From assembly GCA_030762175.1 (NCBI GenBank), contig JAUJEO010000019.1, positions 1,928,001-1,992,000 of the forward strand: a DNA stretch of 64,000 bases, read 5' to 3'. Both the position numbers and the translations under genes were made by a program. Of the stretch, positions 22,168 through 34,185 are shown piece by piece (the stretch's first letter is position 1; every line of letters starts with the position of its first letter). This stretch comes from Metallyticus violacea. Lineage: Eukaryota; Arthropoda; Insecta; Mantodea; Metallyticidae. The notes under the pieces were generated by a model, which made no database searches, was not told where the DNA came from, and worked only from the letters and a program-made list of their open reading frames with translations.

Positions 22168-25075
22168 GCGCATAAATTGCTTTTCTGAGGCTATCAAACT
22201 AGTATAATGAAAGAGATCCAGTTATTTCAAACAAGAACGGAAAAAAAGTGATTCTAACGAAGTTTCCATACTTCGAAAAAAATTTTTCTTCTTTTCGGGA
22301 TTCTTTGCGCATAATATGCTTCTCTGAGGCTATCAAACTAGTATAATGAAAGAGAACCAGTTATCTCAAACAAGAACGGAAAAAAGGTGATTCTAACGAA
22401 GTTTCCAAACTTCGAAAAAAATTTTTTTCTTTTCGAGATTCTTTGCGCATAATATGCTTTTATGAGGCTATTTAACTGTATAATGAAAGAGAACTAGTTA
22501 TCTCAAATAAGAACGGAAAAAAGTGATTCTAACGACGTTTCCAAACTTCGAAAAAAAATTTTTTTCTTTTCGAGATTCTTTGCGCATAATATGCTTTTCT
22601 GAGGCTATCAAACTACTATAATGAAAGAGAACCAGTTATCTCAAATAAGAACGGAAAAAAGTGATTCAAACGACGTTTCCAAACTTCGCAAAAAATTTTT
22701 TTCTTTTCGAAATTTTTTGCGCATAATATGCTTTACTGAGGCTATCAAACTAGTATAATGAAAGAGAACCAGTTATCTCAAATAAGAACGGAAAAAAGTG
22801 ATTCAAACGGCGTTTCCAATCTTCGAAAAAAATTTTTTTTCTTTTCGAGATTCTTTGCTCATAATATGCTTTACTGAGTCTATCAAACTAGTATAATGAA
22901 AGAGAACCAGTTATCTCAAATAAGAACGGAAAAAAAGTGATTCTAACGAAGTTTCCAAACTTCGAAAAAATTTTTTTTTCTTTTCGAGATTCTTTGCGTA
23001 TAATATGCTTTTCTGAGGCTATCAAACTAGTATAATGAAAGAGAACCAGTGATCTCAAATAAGAAAGGAAAAAAATTGATTCTAAAGAAGTTTCCAAACT
23101 TCGAAAAAATTTTTTTTTCTTTTCGAGATTCTTTGCGCATAATATGCTTTTCTGAGGCTATCAAACTAGTATAATGACAGAGAACCAGTTATCTGAAATA
23201 AGAACGGAAAAAAAGTGATTCTAAGGAAGTTTCCAAACTTCGAAAAAAAATTTTTTTCATTTCGAGATTCTTTGCGCATAATATGCTTTTCTGAGGCTAT
23301 CAAACTAGTATAATGAAAGAGAACCAGTTATCTCAAACAAGAACGTAAAAAAAGTGATTCTAACGAAGTTTCCAAACTTGGAAAAAATTTTTTTTCTATT
23401 CGAGATTCTTTGCGCATAATATGCTTTTTTGGGGCTATCAAACTAGTATAATGAAAGAGAACCAGTTATCTCAAACAAGAACGGAAAAAAAGTGATTCTA
23501 ACGAAGTTTCCAAACTTCGAAAAAAAATTTTTTTCTTTTCGAGATTCTTTGCGCATAATATGCTTTTCTGAGGCTATCAAATTAGTATAATGAAAGAGAA
23601 CCAGTTATCTCAAATAAGAACGGAAAAAAAGTGATTCTAACGAAGTTTCCAAACATCGAAAAAAAATTTTTTTCCTTTCGATATTCTTTGCGCATAATAT
23701 GCTTTTCTGAGGCTATCAAACTAGTATAATGAAAGAGAACCAGTTATCTCAAATAAGAAAGGAAAAAAAAGTGATTCTAACGAAGTTTCCAAACTTCGAA
23801 AAATTTTTTTTTTCTTTTCGAGATTCTTTGCGCATAATATGCTTTTCTGAGGCTATCAAACTAGTATAATGAAAGAGAACCAGTTATCTCAAATAAGATG
23901 GAAAAAAAATGATTCTAAGGAATTTTCCAAACTTCGAAAAAAATTTTTTTTCATTTCGAGATTCTTTGCGCATAATATGCTTTTCTGAGGCTATCAAACT
24001 ACTATAATGAAAAGGAACCAGTTATCTCAAATAAGAACGGAAAAAAAGTGATTCTAACGAAGTTTCCAAACTTCGAAAAAAAATTTTTTTCTTTTCGAGA
24101 TTCTTTGCGCATAATATGCTCTTCTGAGGCTATCAAACTAGTATGATGAAAGAAACCAGTTATCTCAAATAAGAACGGAAAAAAAGTGATTCTAACGAAG
24201 TTTCCAAACTTCAAAAAAAAATTTTTTTCTTTTCGAGATTCTTTGCGCATAAAATGCTTCTCTGAGGCTATCAAACTAGTATAATGAAAGAGAACCAGTT
24301 ATCTCAAACAAGAACGGAAAAAAGTGATTCTAACGAAGTTTCAAACTTCGAAAATTTTTTTTTTATTTTCGAGATTCTTTGCGCATAAGAATTGCGCTTT
24401 TCTGAGGCTATCAAATTAGTATAATGGAAGAGAACCAGTTATCTCATATAAGAACGGAAAAAAAGTTATTCTAACGAAGTTTCAAAACATCGAAAAAAAA
24501 TTTTTTTCTTTTCGCGATTCTTTGCGCATAATATGCTTTTCTGAGCCTATCAAACTAGTATAATGAAAGAGAACCAGTTATCTCAAATAAGAATGGAAAG
24601 AAAGTGATTCTAAGGAAGTTTCCAAACTTCGAAAAAAAAATTTTTTCAATTCGAGATTCTATGCGCATAATGTGCTTTTCTGAGGTTATCAAACTACTAT
24701 AATTAAAGAGAACCAGTTATCTCAAATAAGAACGGAAAAAAGTGATTCAAACGACGTTTCCAAACTTCGAAAAAACTTTTTTTTTTTTTCGAGATTCTTT
24801 GCGCATAATATGCTTTTCTGAGGCTATCAAACTACTATAATGAAAGAGAACCAGTTATCTCAAATAAGAACGGAAAAAAAGTGATTCTAAAGAAGTTTCC
24901 AAAGTTCTAAAAAAATTTTTTTATTTTCGAGATTCTATGCGCATAATATGCTTTTCTGAGGCTATCTAATTAGTATAATGAAAGAGAACCAGTTATCTCA
25001 AATAAGAACGGAAAAAAGTGATTCTAACGAAGTTTCCTAACTTTGAAAAAATTTTTTTTCTTTTCGAGATTCTTT
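22168..25075 (+). repeat. Higher-order repeat C, copy 3 (~2.91 kb)
   Basis: It carries the full marker set of copy 1 but lacks two monomers present at about 16.9-17.1 kb (the GGCTTTCAAACTAG and ATTCGTTGCGC / GAGAGAGAACC units). This shortens it by about 277 bp. It also holds the unique small insertion near 24390. Confidence 0.78.
24382..24406 (+). repeat. Monomer with a unique ~4-bp insertion at the palindrome
   Basis: Where other monomers read GCATAATATGCTTTTCTG, this one reads GCATAAGAATTGCGCTTTT followed by CTG. It destroys the GCATAATATGC palindrome. I saw no second copy of this change, including in the sister units at about 18.57 kb and 27.98 kb. Confidence 0.7.
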
Positions 25076-28000
25076 GCGCATAATATGCTTTTCTGAAGCT
25101 ATCAAACTAGTATAATGAAAGAGAACCAGTTATTTCAAACAAGAACGGAAAAAAAGTGATTCTAACGAAGTTTCCATACTTCGAAAAAAAATTTTCTTCT
25201 TTTCGAGATTCTTTGCGCATAATATGCTTCTCTGAGGCTATCAAACTAGTATAATGAAAGAGAACCAGTTATCTCAAACAAGAACGGAAAAAAAGTGATT
25301 CTAACGAAGTTTCCAAACTTCGAAAAAATTTTTTTTCTTTTCGAGATTCTTTGCGCATAATATGCTTTTATGATGCTATTTAACTGTATAATGAAAGAGA
25401 ACTAGTTATCTCAAATAAGAACGGAAAAAAGTGATTCTAACGACGTTTCCAAACTTCGAAAAAAAATTTTTTTCTTTTCGAGATTCTTTGCGCATAATAT
25501 GCTTTTCTGAGGCTATCAAACTACTATAATGAAACAGAACCAGTTATCTCAAATAAGAACGGAAAATAGTGATTCAAACGACGTTTCCAAACTTCGAAAA
25601 AAATTTTTTTTCTTTTCGAAATTCTTTGCGCATAATATGCTTTACTGAGGCTATCAAACTAGTATAATGAAAGAGAACCAGTTATCTCAAATAAGAACGG
25701 AAAAAAGTGATTCAAACGACGTTTCCAATCTTCGAAAAAAATTTTTTTTCTTTTCGAGATTCTTTGCTCATAATATGCTTTACTGAGTCAATCAAACTAG
25801 TATAATGAAAGAGAACCAGTTATCTCAAATAAGAACGGAAAAAAAGTGATTCTAACGAAGTTTCCAAACTTCGAAAAAAATTTTTTTTCTTTTCGAGATT
25901 CTTTGCGCATAATATGCTTTTCTGAGGCTATCAAACTAGTATAATGAAAGAGAACCAGTTATCTCAAATAAGAACGGAAAAAAAGTGATTCTAAAGAAGT
26001 TTCCAAAGTTCTAAAAAAATTTTTTTATTTTCGAGATTCTATGCGCATAATATGCTTTTCTGAGGCTATCTAATTAGTATAATGAAAGAGAACCAGTTAT
26101 CTTTAATAAGAACGGAAAAAAAGTGATTCTAACGAAGTTTCCAAACTTTGAAAAAAATTTTTTTTCTTTTCGAGATTCTTTGCGCATAATATGCTTTTCT
26201 GAGGCTATCAAACTAGTATAATGAAAGAGAACCAGTTATCTCAAATCAGAACGGAAAAAAGTGATTCTAACGACGTTTCCAAACTTCGAAAAAAAATTTT
26301 TTTCTTTTCGAGATTCTTTGCGCATAATATGCGTTTCTGAGGCTATCAAACTACTATAATGAAAGAGAACCAGTTATCTCAAATAAGAACGGAAAAAAGT
26401 GATTCAAACGACGTTTCCAAACTTCGAAAAAAATTTTTTTTCTTTTCGAAATTCTTTGCGCATAATATGCTTTACTGAGGCTATCAAACTAGTATAATGA
26501 AAGAGAACCAGTTATCTCAAATAAGAACGGAAAAAAGTGATTCAAACGACGTTTCCAATCTTCGAAAAAAATTTTTTTTCTTTTCGAGATTCTTTGCTCA
26601 TAATATGCTTTACTGAGTCTATCAAACTAGTATAATGAAAGAGAACCAGTTATCTCAAATAAGAACGGAAAAAAAGTGATTCTAACGAAGTTTCCAAACT
26701 TCGAAAAAAATTTTTTTTCTTTTCGAGATTCTTTGCGCATAATATGCTTTTCTGAGGCTATCAAACTAGTATAATGAAAGAGAACCAGTTATCTCAAATA
26801 AGAACGGAAAAAAAGTGTTTCTAAAGAAGTTTCCAAACTTCGAAAAAAAATTTTTTTCTTTTCGAATATCGTTGCGCATAATATGCTTTTCTGAGGCTAT
26901 CAAACTAGTATAATGAGAGAGAACCAGTTATCTCAAATAAGAATGGATAAAAAGTGATTCTAAGGAAGTTTCCAAACTTCGAAAAAAATTTTTTTTCTTT
27001 TCGAGATTCTTTGCGTATAATATGCTTTTCTGAGGCTATCAAACTAGTATAATGAAAGAGAACCAGTGATCTCAAATAAGAAAGGAAAAAAATTGATTCT
27101 AACAAAGTTTCCAAACTTCGAAAAAAATTTTTTTTCTTTTCGAGATTCTTTGCGCATAATATGCTTTTCTGAGGCTATCAAACTAGTATAATGAAAGAGA
27201 ACCAGTTATCTCAAATAAGAACGGAAAAAAAGTGATTCTAAGGAAGTTTCCAAACTTCGAAAAAAATTTTTTTTCATTTCGAGATTCTTTGCGCATAATA
27301 TGCTTTTCTGAGGCTATCAAACTAGTATAATGAAAGAGAACCAGTTATCTCAAATAAGAACGGAAAAAAGTGTTGAAACGACGTTTTCAAACTTCGAATT
27401 TTTTTTTTTTTTTTTCGAGATTCTTTGCGCATAATATGCTTTTCTGAGGCTATCAAACTAGTATAATGAAAGAGAACCGGTTATCTCAAATAAGATGGAA
27501 AAAAAGTGATTCTAAGGAAGTTTCCAAACTTCGAAAAAAAATTTTTTTCATTTCGAGATTCTTTGCGCATAATATGCTTTTCTGAGGCTATCAAACTACT
27601 ATAATGAAAAGGAACCAGTTATCTCAAATAAGAACGGAAAAAAAGTGATTCTAACGAAGTTTCCAAACTTCGAAAAAAAAATTTTTTCTTTTCGAGATTC
27701 TTTGCGCATAATATGCTCTTCTGAGGCTATCAAACTAGTATAATGAAAGAGAACCAGTTATCTCAAATAAGAACGGAAAAAAAGTGATTCTAACGAAGTT
27801 TCCAAACTTCAAAAAAAATTTTTTTTCTTTTCGAGATTCTTTGCGCATAAAATGCTTCTCTGAGGCTATCAAACTAGTATAATGAAAGAGAACCAGTTAT
27901 CTCAAACAAGAACGGAAAAAAGTGATTCTAACGAAGTTTCAAACTTCGAAAATTTTTTTTTTTTTTCGAGATTCTTTGCGCATAATATGCTTTTCTGAGG

Positions 28001-28671
28001 CTATCAAATTAGTATAATGGAAGAGAACCAGTTATCTCAAATAAGAACGGAAAAAAAGTTATTCTAACGAAGTTCCAAAACATCGAAAAAAAAATTTTTT
28101 CTTTTCGTGATTCTTTGCGGATAATATGCTTTTCTGAGCCTATCAAACTAGTATAATGAAAGAGAACCATTTATCTCAAATAAGAATGGAAAAAAAGTGA
28201 TTCTAAGGAAGTTTCCAAACTACGAAAAAAAATTATTTTCAATTCGAGATTCTATGCGCATAATATGCTTTTCTGAGGTTATCAAACTACTATAATTAAA
28301 GAGAACCAGTTATCTCAAATAAGAACGGAAAAAAGTGATTCAAACGACGTTTCCAAACTTCGAAAAAACTTTTTTTTTTTCGAGATTCTTTGCGAATAAT
28401 ATGCTTTTCTGAGGCTATCAAACTAGTATAATGAAAGAGAACCAGTTATCTCAAATAAGAACGGAAAAAAAGTGATTCTAAAGAAGTTTCCAAAGTTCTA
28501 AAAAAAATTTTTTATTTTCGAAATTCTATGCGCATAATATGCTTTACTGAGGCTATCAAACTAGTATAATGAAAGAGAACCAGTTATCTTAAATAAGAAC
28601 GGAAAAAAAGTGATTCAAACGAAGTATCCAAACTTCGAAAAAAAATTTTTTTCTTTTCGAGATTCTTTGCG
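25076..28671 (+). repeat. Higher-order repeat C, copy 4 (expanded, ~3.6 kb)
   Basis: TATTTCAAACAAG recurs near 25131 and TATTTAACTG near 25377. It is lengthened by an internal ~830-bp duplication (TTTGCTCATA at 25767 and 26597) and later rejoins the copy 1/3 order (CAAATAAGATGG about 27487, TATAATGGAAGAG about 28013, CAAAGTTCTAAAA about 28493). The last ~130 bp before 28671 differ from the other copies. Confidence 0.72.
25490..26640 (+). repeat. Local six-monomer duplication (~830 bp) inside repeat C copy 4
   Basis: The CTACTATAATG / CAAACGACG units and the TTTGCTCATAATATGC unit (25767, 26597) appear twice, 830 bp apart. Differences are GAAACAGAACC and GAAAATAGTG in the first copy (about 25535-25570) and GTCAATC versus GTCTATC at about 25787 and 26617. 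Confidence 0.74.
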
Positions 28672-29395
28672 CATAAAATGCTTTTCTGAGGCTATCAAAT
28701 TAGTATAATGGAAGAGAACCAGTTATCTCAAATAAGAACGGAAAAAAGTTATTCTAACGAAGTTTCAAAACATCGAAAAAAAATTTTTTTCTTTTCGTGA
28801 TTCTTTGCGCATAATATGCTTTTCTGAGCCTATCAAACTAGTATAATGAAAGAGAACCAGTTATCTCAAATAAGAACGGAAAAAAAGTGATTCTAACGAA
28901 GTTTGAAACTTCGAAATTTTTTTTTTTTATTTTCGAGATTATTTGCGCATAATATGCTTTTCTTAGGCTATCAAATTAGTATAATGAAAGAGAACCAGTT
29001 ATCTCAAATAAAAACGGAAAAAAAGTGATTCTAACGAAGTTTCCAAACATCGAAAAAAAATTTTTTTCTTTTCGTGATTCTTTGCGCATAATATGCTTTT
29101 CTGAGCCTATCAAACTAGAATAATGAAAGAGAACCAGTTATCTCAAATAAGAATGGAAAAAAAGTGATTCTAAGGAAGTTTCCAAACTTCGAAAAAAAAT
29201 TTTTTTCATTTCGAGATTCTATGCGCATAATATGCTTTTCTGAGGCTATCAAACTACTATAATGAAAGAGAACCAGTTATCTCAAATAAGAACGGAAAAA
29301 AAGTGATTCTAACGAAGTTTCCAAACTTCGAAAAAATTTTTTTTTCTTTTCGAGATTCTTTGCGCATAATATGCTTTAATGAGGCTATCAAACTA
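28672..29395 (+). repeat. Second copy of the 1-720 block
   Basis: CATAAAATGC, AATTAGTATAATGGAAGAG, GTTATTC, GAGCCTATC, the A3T12 tract and CTTAGGC follow in the same order as at the window start. Small differences are one A fewer in GGAAAAAAGTTATTC and AAAAACGG for AAGAACGG near 29010. Near 29395 it switches to a CTACTATAATG monomer. Confidence 0.8.
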
Positions 29396-29534
29396 CTATA
29401 ATGAAAGAGAACCAGTTATCTCAAATAAGAATGGAAAAAAAGTGATTCTAAGGAAGTTTCCAAACTTCGAAAAAAAATGTTTTTCATTTCGAGATTCTTT
29501 GCGCATAATATGCTTTTCTGAGGCTATCAAACTA

Positions 29535-31230
29535 CTATAATGAAAGATAACCAGTTATCTCAAATAAGAACGGAAAAAAGTGATTCAAACGACGTTTCCA
29601 AACTTCGAAAAAAAATTTTTTTCTTTTCGAGATTCTTTGCGCAAAATATGCTTTACTGAGGCTATCAAAGTAGTATAATGAAAGAGAACCAGTTATCTCA
29701 AATAAGAACGGAAAAAAAGTGATTCTAACGAAGTTTCCAAACTTCGAAAAATTTTTTTTTTCTTTTCGAGATTCTTTGCGCATAATATGCTTTACTGAGG
29801 CTATCAAACTAGTATAATGAAGGAGAACCAGTTATCTCAAATAAGAACGGAAAAAAATGATTCTAACGAAGTTTCCAAACTTCGAAATAAATTTTTTTTC
29901 TTTTCGAGATTCTTTGCGCATAATATGCTTCTCTGAGGCTATCAAACTAGTATAATGAAAGAGAACAAGTTATCTCAAACAAGAACGGAAAAAAAGTGAT
30001 TCTAACGAAGTTTCCAAACTTCGAAAAAATTTTTTTTCTTTTCGAGATTCTTTGCGCATAATATGCTTTTCTGAGGCTATCAAACTGTATAATGAAAGAG
30101 AACTAGTTATCTCAAATAAGAACGGAAAAAAGTGATTCTAACGACGTTTCCAAACTTCGAAAAAAATTTTTTTTCTTTTCGAGATTCTTTGCGCATAATA
30201 TGCTTCTCTGAGGCTATCAAACTAGTATAATGAAAGAGAACCAGTTATCTCAAACAAGAACGGAAAAAAAGTGATTCTAACGAGGTTTCCAAACTTCGAA
30301 AAAAATTTTTCTTCTTTTCGAGATTCTTTGTGGATAATATGCTTCTCTGAGGCTATCAAACTAGTATAATGAAAGAGAACAAGTTATCTCAAACAAGAAC
30401 GGAAAAAAAGTGATTCTAACGAAGTTTTCAAACTTCGAAAAAATTATTTTTTCTTTTCGAGATTCTTTGCGCATAATATGCTTTTCTGAGGCTATCAAAC
30501 TAGTATAATGAAAGAGAACCAGTTATCTCAAACAAGAACGGAAAAAAAGTGATTTTAACGAAAATTCCAAACTTCGAAAAAAAATTTTCTTCTTTTCGAG
30601 ATTCTTTGCGCATAATATGCTTTACTGAGGCTATCAAACTAGTATAATGAAAGAGAACCAGTTATCTCAAATAAGAACGGAAAAAAGTGATTCAAACGAC
30701 GTTTCCAAACTTCGAAAAAATTTTTTTTTCTTTTCGAGATTCTTTGCGCATAATATGCTTTACTGAGGCTATCAAACTAGTATAATGAAAGAGAACCAGT
30801 TATCTCAAATAAGAACGGAAAAAAAAGTCATTCTAACGAAGTTTCCAAACTTCGAAAAAAATTTTTTTTCTTTTCGAGATTCTTTGCGCATAATATGCTT
30901 TACTGAGGCTATCAAATTAGTATAATGAAAGAAAACCAGTTATCTCAAATAAGAACGGAAAAAAAGTGATTCAAACGAAGTTTCCAAACTTCGAAAAAAA
31001 ATTTTCTTCTTTTCGAGATTCTTTGCGCATAATATAATTTTCTGAGGCTATCAAACTACTATAATGAAAGAGAACCAGTTATCTCAAATAAGAACGGAAA
31101 AAAGTGACACAAACGACGTTTCCAAACTTCGAAAAATTTTTTTTTTCTTTTCGAGATTCTTTGCGCATAATATGCTTTACTGAGGCTTTCAAACTAGTAT
31201 AATGAAAGAAAACCAATTATCTCAAATAAG
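29535..31230 (+). repeat. Block B, copy 2 (one monomer shorter)
   Basis: It is collinear with 7500-9350. GCGCAAAATATGC / AAAGTAG, TTTGTGGATAATATGC (about 30327) and ATATAATTTTCTGAGG (about 31031) keep their order. The shift drops from about 22035 to about 21894 bp because one of two adjacent CAAACGACG monomers (about 8650-8830) is missing here. Confidence 0.83.
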
Positions 31231-33097
31231 AACGGAAAAAAAGTGATTCTAACGAAGTTTCCAAACTTCGAAAAAATTTTTTTTCTTTTCGAGATTCTTT
31301 GCGCATAATATGCTTTTCTGAGGCTATCAAAGTAGTATAATGAAAGAGAACCAGTTATCTCAAATTAGAACGGAAAAAAAGTGATTCTCAGGAAGTTTCC
31401 AAACTTCGAAAAAATTTTTTTTTCATTTCGAGATTCTTTGCGCATAATATGCTTTTCTGAGGCTATCAAACTAGTATAATGAAAGAGAACCAGTTATCTC
31501 AAATAAGAACGGAAAAAAAGTGATTCTAAAGAAGTTTCCTAACTTCAAAAAAAAATTTTTTTTCTTTTCGAGAATCTTTGCGCTTAATATGCTTTTCTGA
31601 GGCTATCAAACTAGTATAATTAAAGAGAACCAGTTATCTCAAATAAGAACGGAAAAAAAGTGATTCTAAAGAAGTTTCCATACTTCGAAAATTTTTTTTT
31701 TTTTTCGAGATTCTTTGCGCATAATATGCTTTTCTGAAGCTATCAAACTAGTATAATGAAAGAGAACCAGTTATCTCAAACAAGAATGGAAAAAAAGTGA
31801 TTCTAAGGAAGTTTCCAAACTTCGAAAAAAAATTTTTTTCATTTCGAGATTCTTTGCGCATAATATGCTTTTCTGAGGCTATCAAACTACTATAATGAAA
31901 GAGAACCAGTTATCTCAAATAAGAACGGAAAAAAGTGATTCAAACGACGTTTCCAAACTTCGAAAAAATTTTTTTTTCTTTTCGAGTTTTTTTGCGCATA
32001 ATATGTTTTTCTGAGGCTATGTAACTACTATAAAGAAAGAGAACCAGTTATCTCAAATAAGAACGTGAAAAGGTGATTTAAACTTCGTTTCCTAACTTCG
32101 AAAAATTTTTCTTCTTTTCGAGATTCTTTGCGCATAATATGCTTTACTGAGGCTATCAAACTAGTATAATGAAAGAGAACCAGTTATCTCAAATAAGAAC
32201 GGAAAAAAGTGATTCAAACGACGTTTCCACACTTCGAAAAAAAATTTTTTTCTTTTCGAGATTCTTTGCGCATAATATGCTTTACTGAGGCTAACAAACT
32301 AGCATAATGAAAGAGAACCAGTTATCTCAAATAAGAACGGAAAAAAGTGATTTAAACGACGTTTCCAAACTTCGAAAAAAATTTTTTTTTTTTTCGAGAT
32401 TCTTTGCGCATAATGTGCTTTACTGAGGCTATCAAACTAGTATAATGATAGAGAACCAGTTATCTCAAATAAGAACGGAAAAAAGTGATTTTAACGAAGT
32501 TTCCAAACATCGAAAAAAAATTTTCTTCTTTTCAAGATTCTTTGCGCATAATATGCTTTACTGAGGCTATCAAACTAGTATAATGAAAGAGAACCAGTTA
32601 TCTCAAATAAGAACGGAAAAAAGTGATTCAAACGACGTTTCCAAACTTCGAAAAAAATTTTTTTTCTTTTCGAGATTCTTTGCGCATAATATGCTTTACT
32701 GAGGCTATCAAACTAGTATAATGAAAGAGAACCAGTTATCTCAAATAAGAACGGAAAAAAAGTGATTCTAACGAAGTTTCCAAACTTGGAAAACATTTTT
32801 TTTCTTTTCGAGATTCTTTGCGCATAATATGCTTTACTGAGGCTATCAAACTAGTATAATGAAAGAGAACCAGTTATCTCAAATAAGAAAGGAAAAAAAG
32901 TGATACAAACGAAGTTTCCAAACTTCAAAAAAAATGTTTTTTCTTTTCGAGATTCTTTGGGCATAATATGCTTTTCTGAGACTATCAAACAAGTATAATG
33001 AAAGAGAACCAGTTATCTCAAACAAGAACGGAAAAAAAGTGATTCTAACGAAGTTTCCAAACTTCGAAAAAAAATTTTTTTCTTTTCGAGATTCTTT
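31025..33097 (+). repeat. 2.07-kb repeat D, copy 1 (15 monomers)
   Basis: It starts at the ATAATATAATTTTC unit (31025), followed by GTGACACAAACG (31105), AAAGTAG, CAAATTAGAACGG (about 31362), GCGCTTAATATGC (about 31580) and a badly diverged unit at about 31980-32105. It overlaps the end of block B copy 2, which shares its first monomers. Confidence 0.72.
31980..32105 (+). repeat. Single strongly diverged monomer
   Basis: Changes include CGAGTTTTTTTGCGC, ATATGTTTTTC, GAGGCTATGTAACTAC, TATAAAGAAAG, GAACGTGAAAAGG and GATTTAAACTTCGTTTCC in place of the usual left dyad arm. The neighbouring monomers are ordinary, so the divergence is confined to this unit. Confidence 0.68.
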
Positions 33098-34185
33098 GCG
33101 CATAATATGATTTTCTGAGGCTATCAAACTAGTATAATGAAAGAGAACCAGTTATCTCAAATAAGAACGGAAAAAAGTGACACAAACGACGTTTCCAAAC
33201 TTCGAAAAAAATTTTTTTTCTTTTCGAGATTCTTGGCGCATAATATGCTTTACTGAGGCTATCAAACTAGTATAATGAAAGAGAACCTTATCTCAAATAA
33301 AAACGGAAAAAAAGTGATTATAACGAAGTTTCCAAACTTCGAAAAAATTTTTTTCTTTTCGAGATTCTTTGCGCATAATATGCTTTTCTGAGGCTATCAA
33401 AGTAGTATAATGAAAGAGAACCAGTTATCTCAAATAAGAACGGAAAAAAAGTGATTCTAACAAGGTTTCCAAACTTCGAAAAAAATTTTTTTTCTTTTCG
33501 AGATTCTTTGCGCATAATATGCTTTACTGATGCTATCAAACTAGTATAATGAAAGAGAACCAGTTATCTCAAATTAGAACGGAAAAAAAGTGACTCAGGA
33601 AGTTTCCAAACTTCGAAAAAAGTTTTTTTTCATTTCGAGATTCTTTGCGCATAATATGCTTTTCTGAGGCTATCAAACTAGTATAATGAAAGAGAACCAG
33701 TTATCTCAAATAAGAACGGAAAAAAAGTGATTCTAAAGAAGTTTCCTAACTTCAAAAAAAAAAATTTTTTCTTTTCGAGATTCTTGGCGCTTAATATGCT
33801 TTTCTGAGGCTGTCAAACTAGTATAATGAAAGAGAACCAGTTATCTCAAATAAGAACGGAAAAAAAGTGATTCTAAATAAGTTTCCAAACTTCGAAAAAT
33901 TTTTTTTTTCTTTTCGAGATTCTTTGCGCATAATATGCTTTTCTGAAGCTATCAAAGTAGTATAATGAAAGAGAACCAGTTATCTCAAATAAGAATGGAA
34001 AAAAAGTGATTCTAAGGAAGTTTCCAAACTTCGAAAAAAATTTTTTTTCATTTCGAGATTCTTTGCGCATAATATGCTTTTCTGAGGCTATCAAACTACT
34101 ATAATGAAAGAGAACCAGTTATCTCAAATAAGAACGGAAAAAAGTGATTCAAACGACGTTTCCAAACTTCGAAAAAATTTTTTTT
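33098..34185 (+). repeat. 2.07-kb repeat D, copy 2 (partial)
   Basis: It begins at ATAATATGATTTTC (33098) with GTGACACAAACG at 33179, 2074 bp after copy 1. The shift becomes 2207 bp at CAAATTAG (33569) because one monomer has been added near 33.45 kb. Private deletions are GAGAACCTTATCTC (about 33283, AG lost) and GTGACTCAGGAAG (about 33591). Confidence 0.72.
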
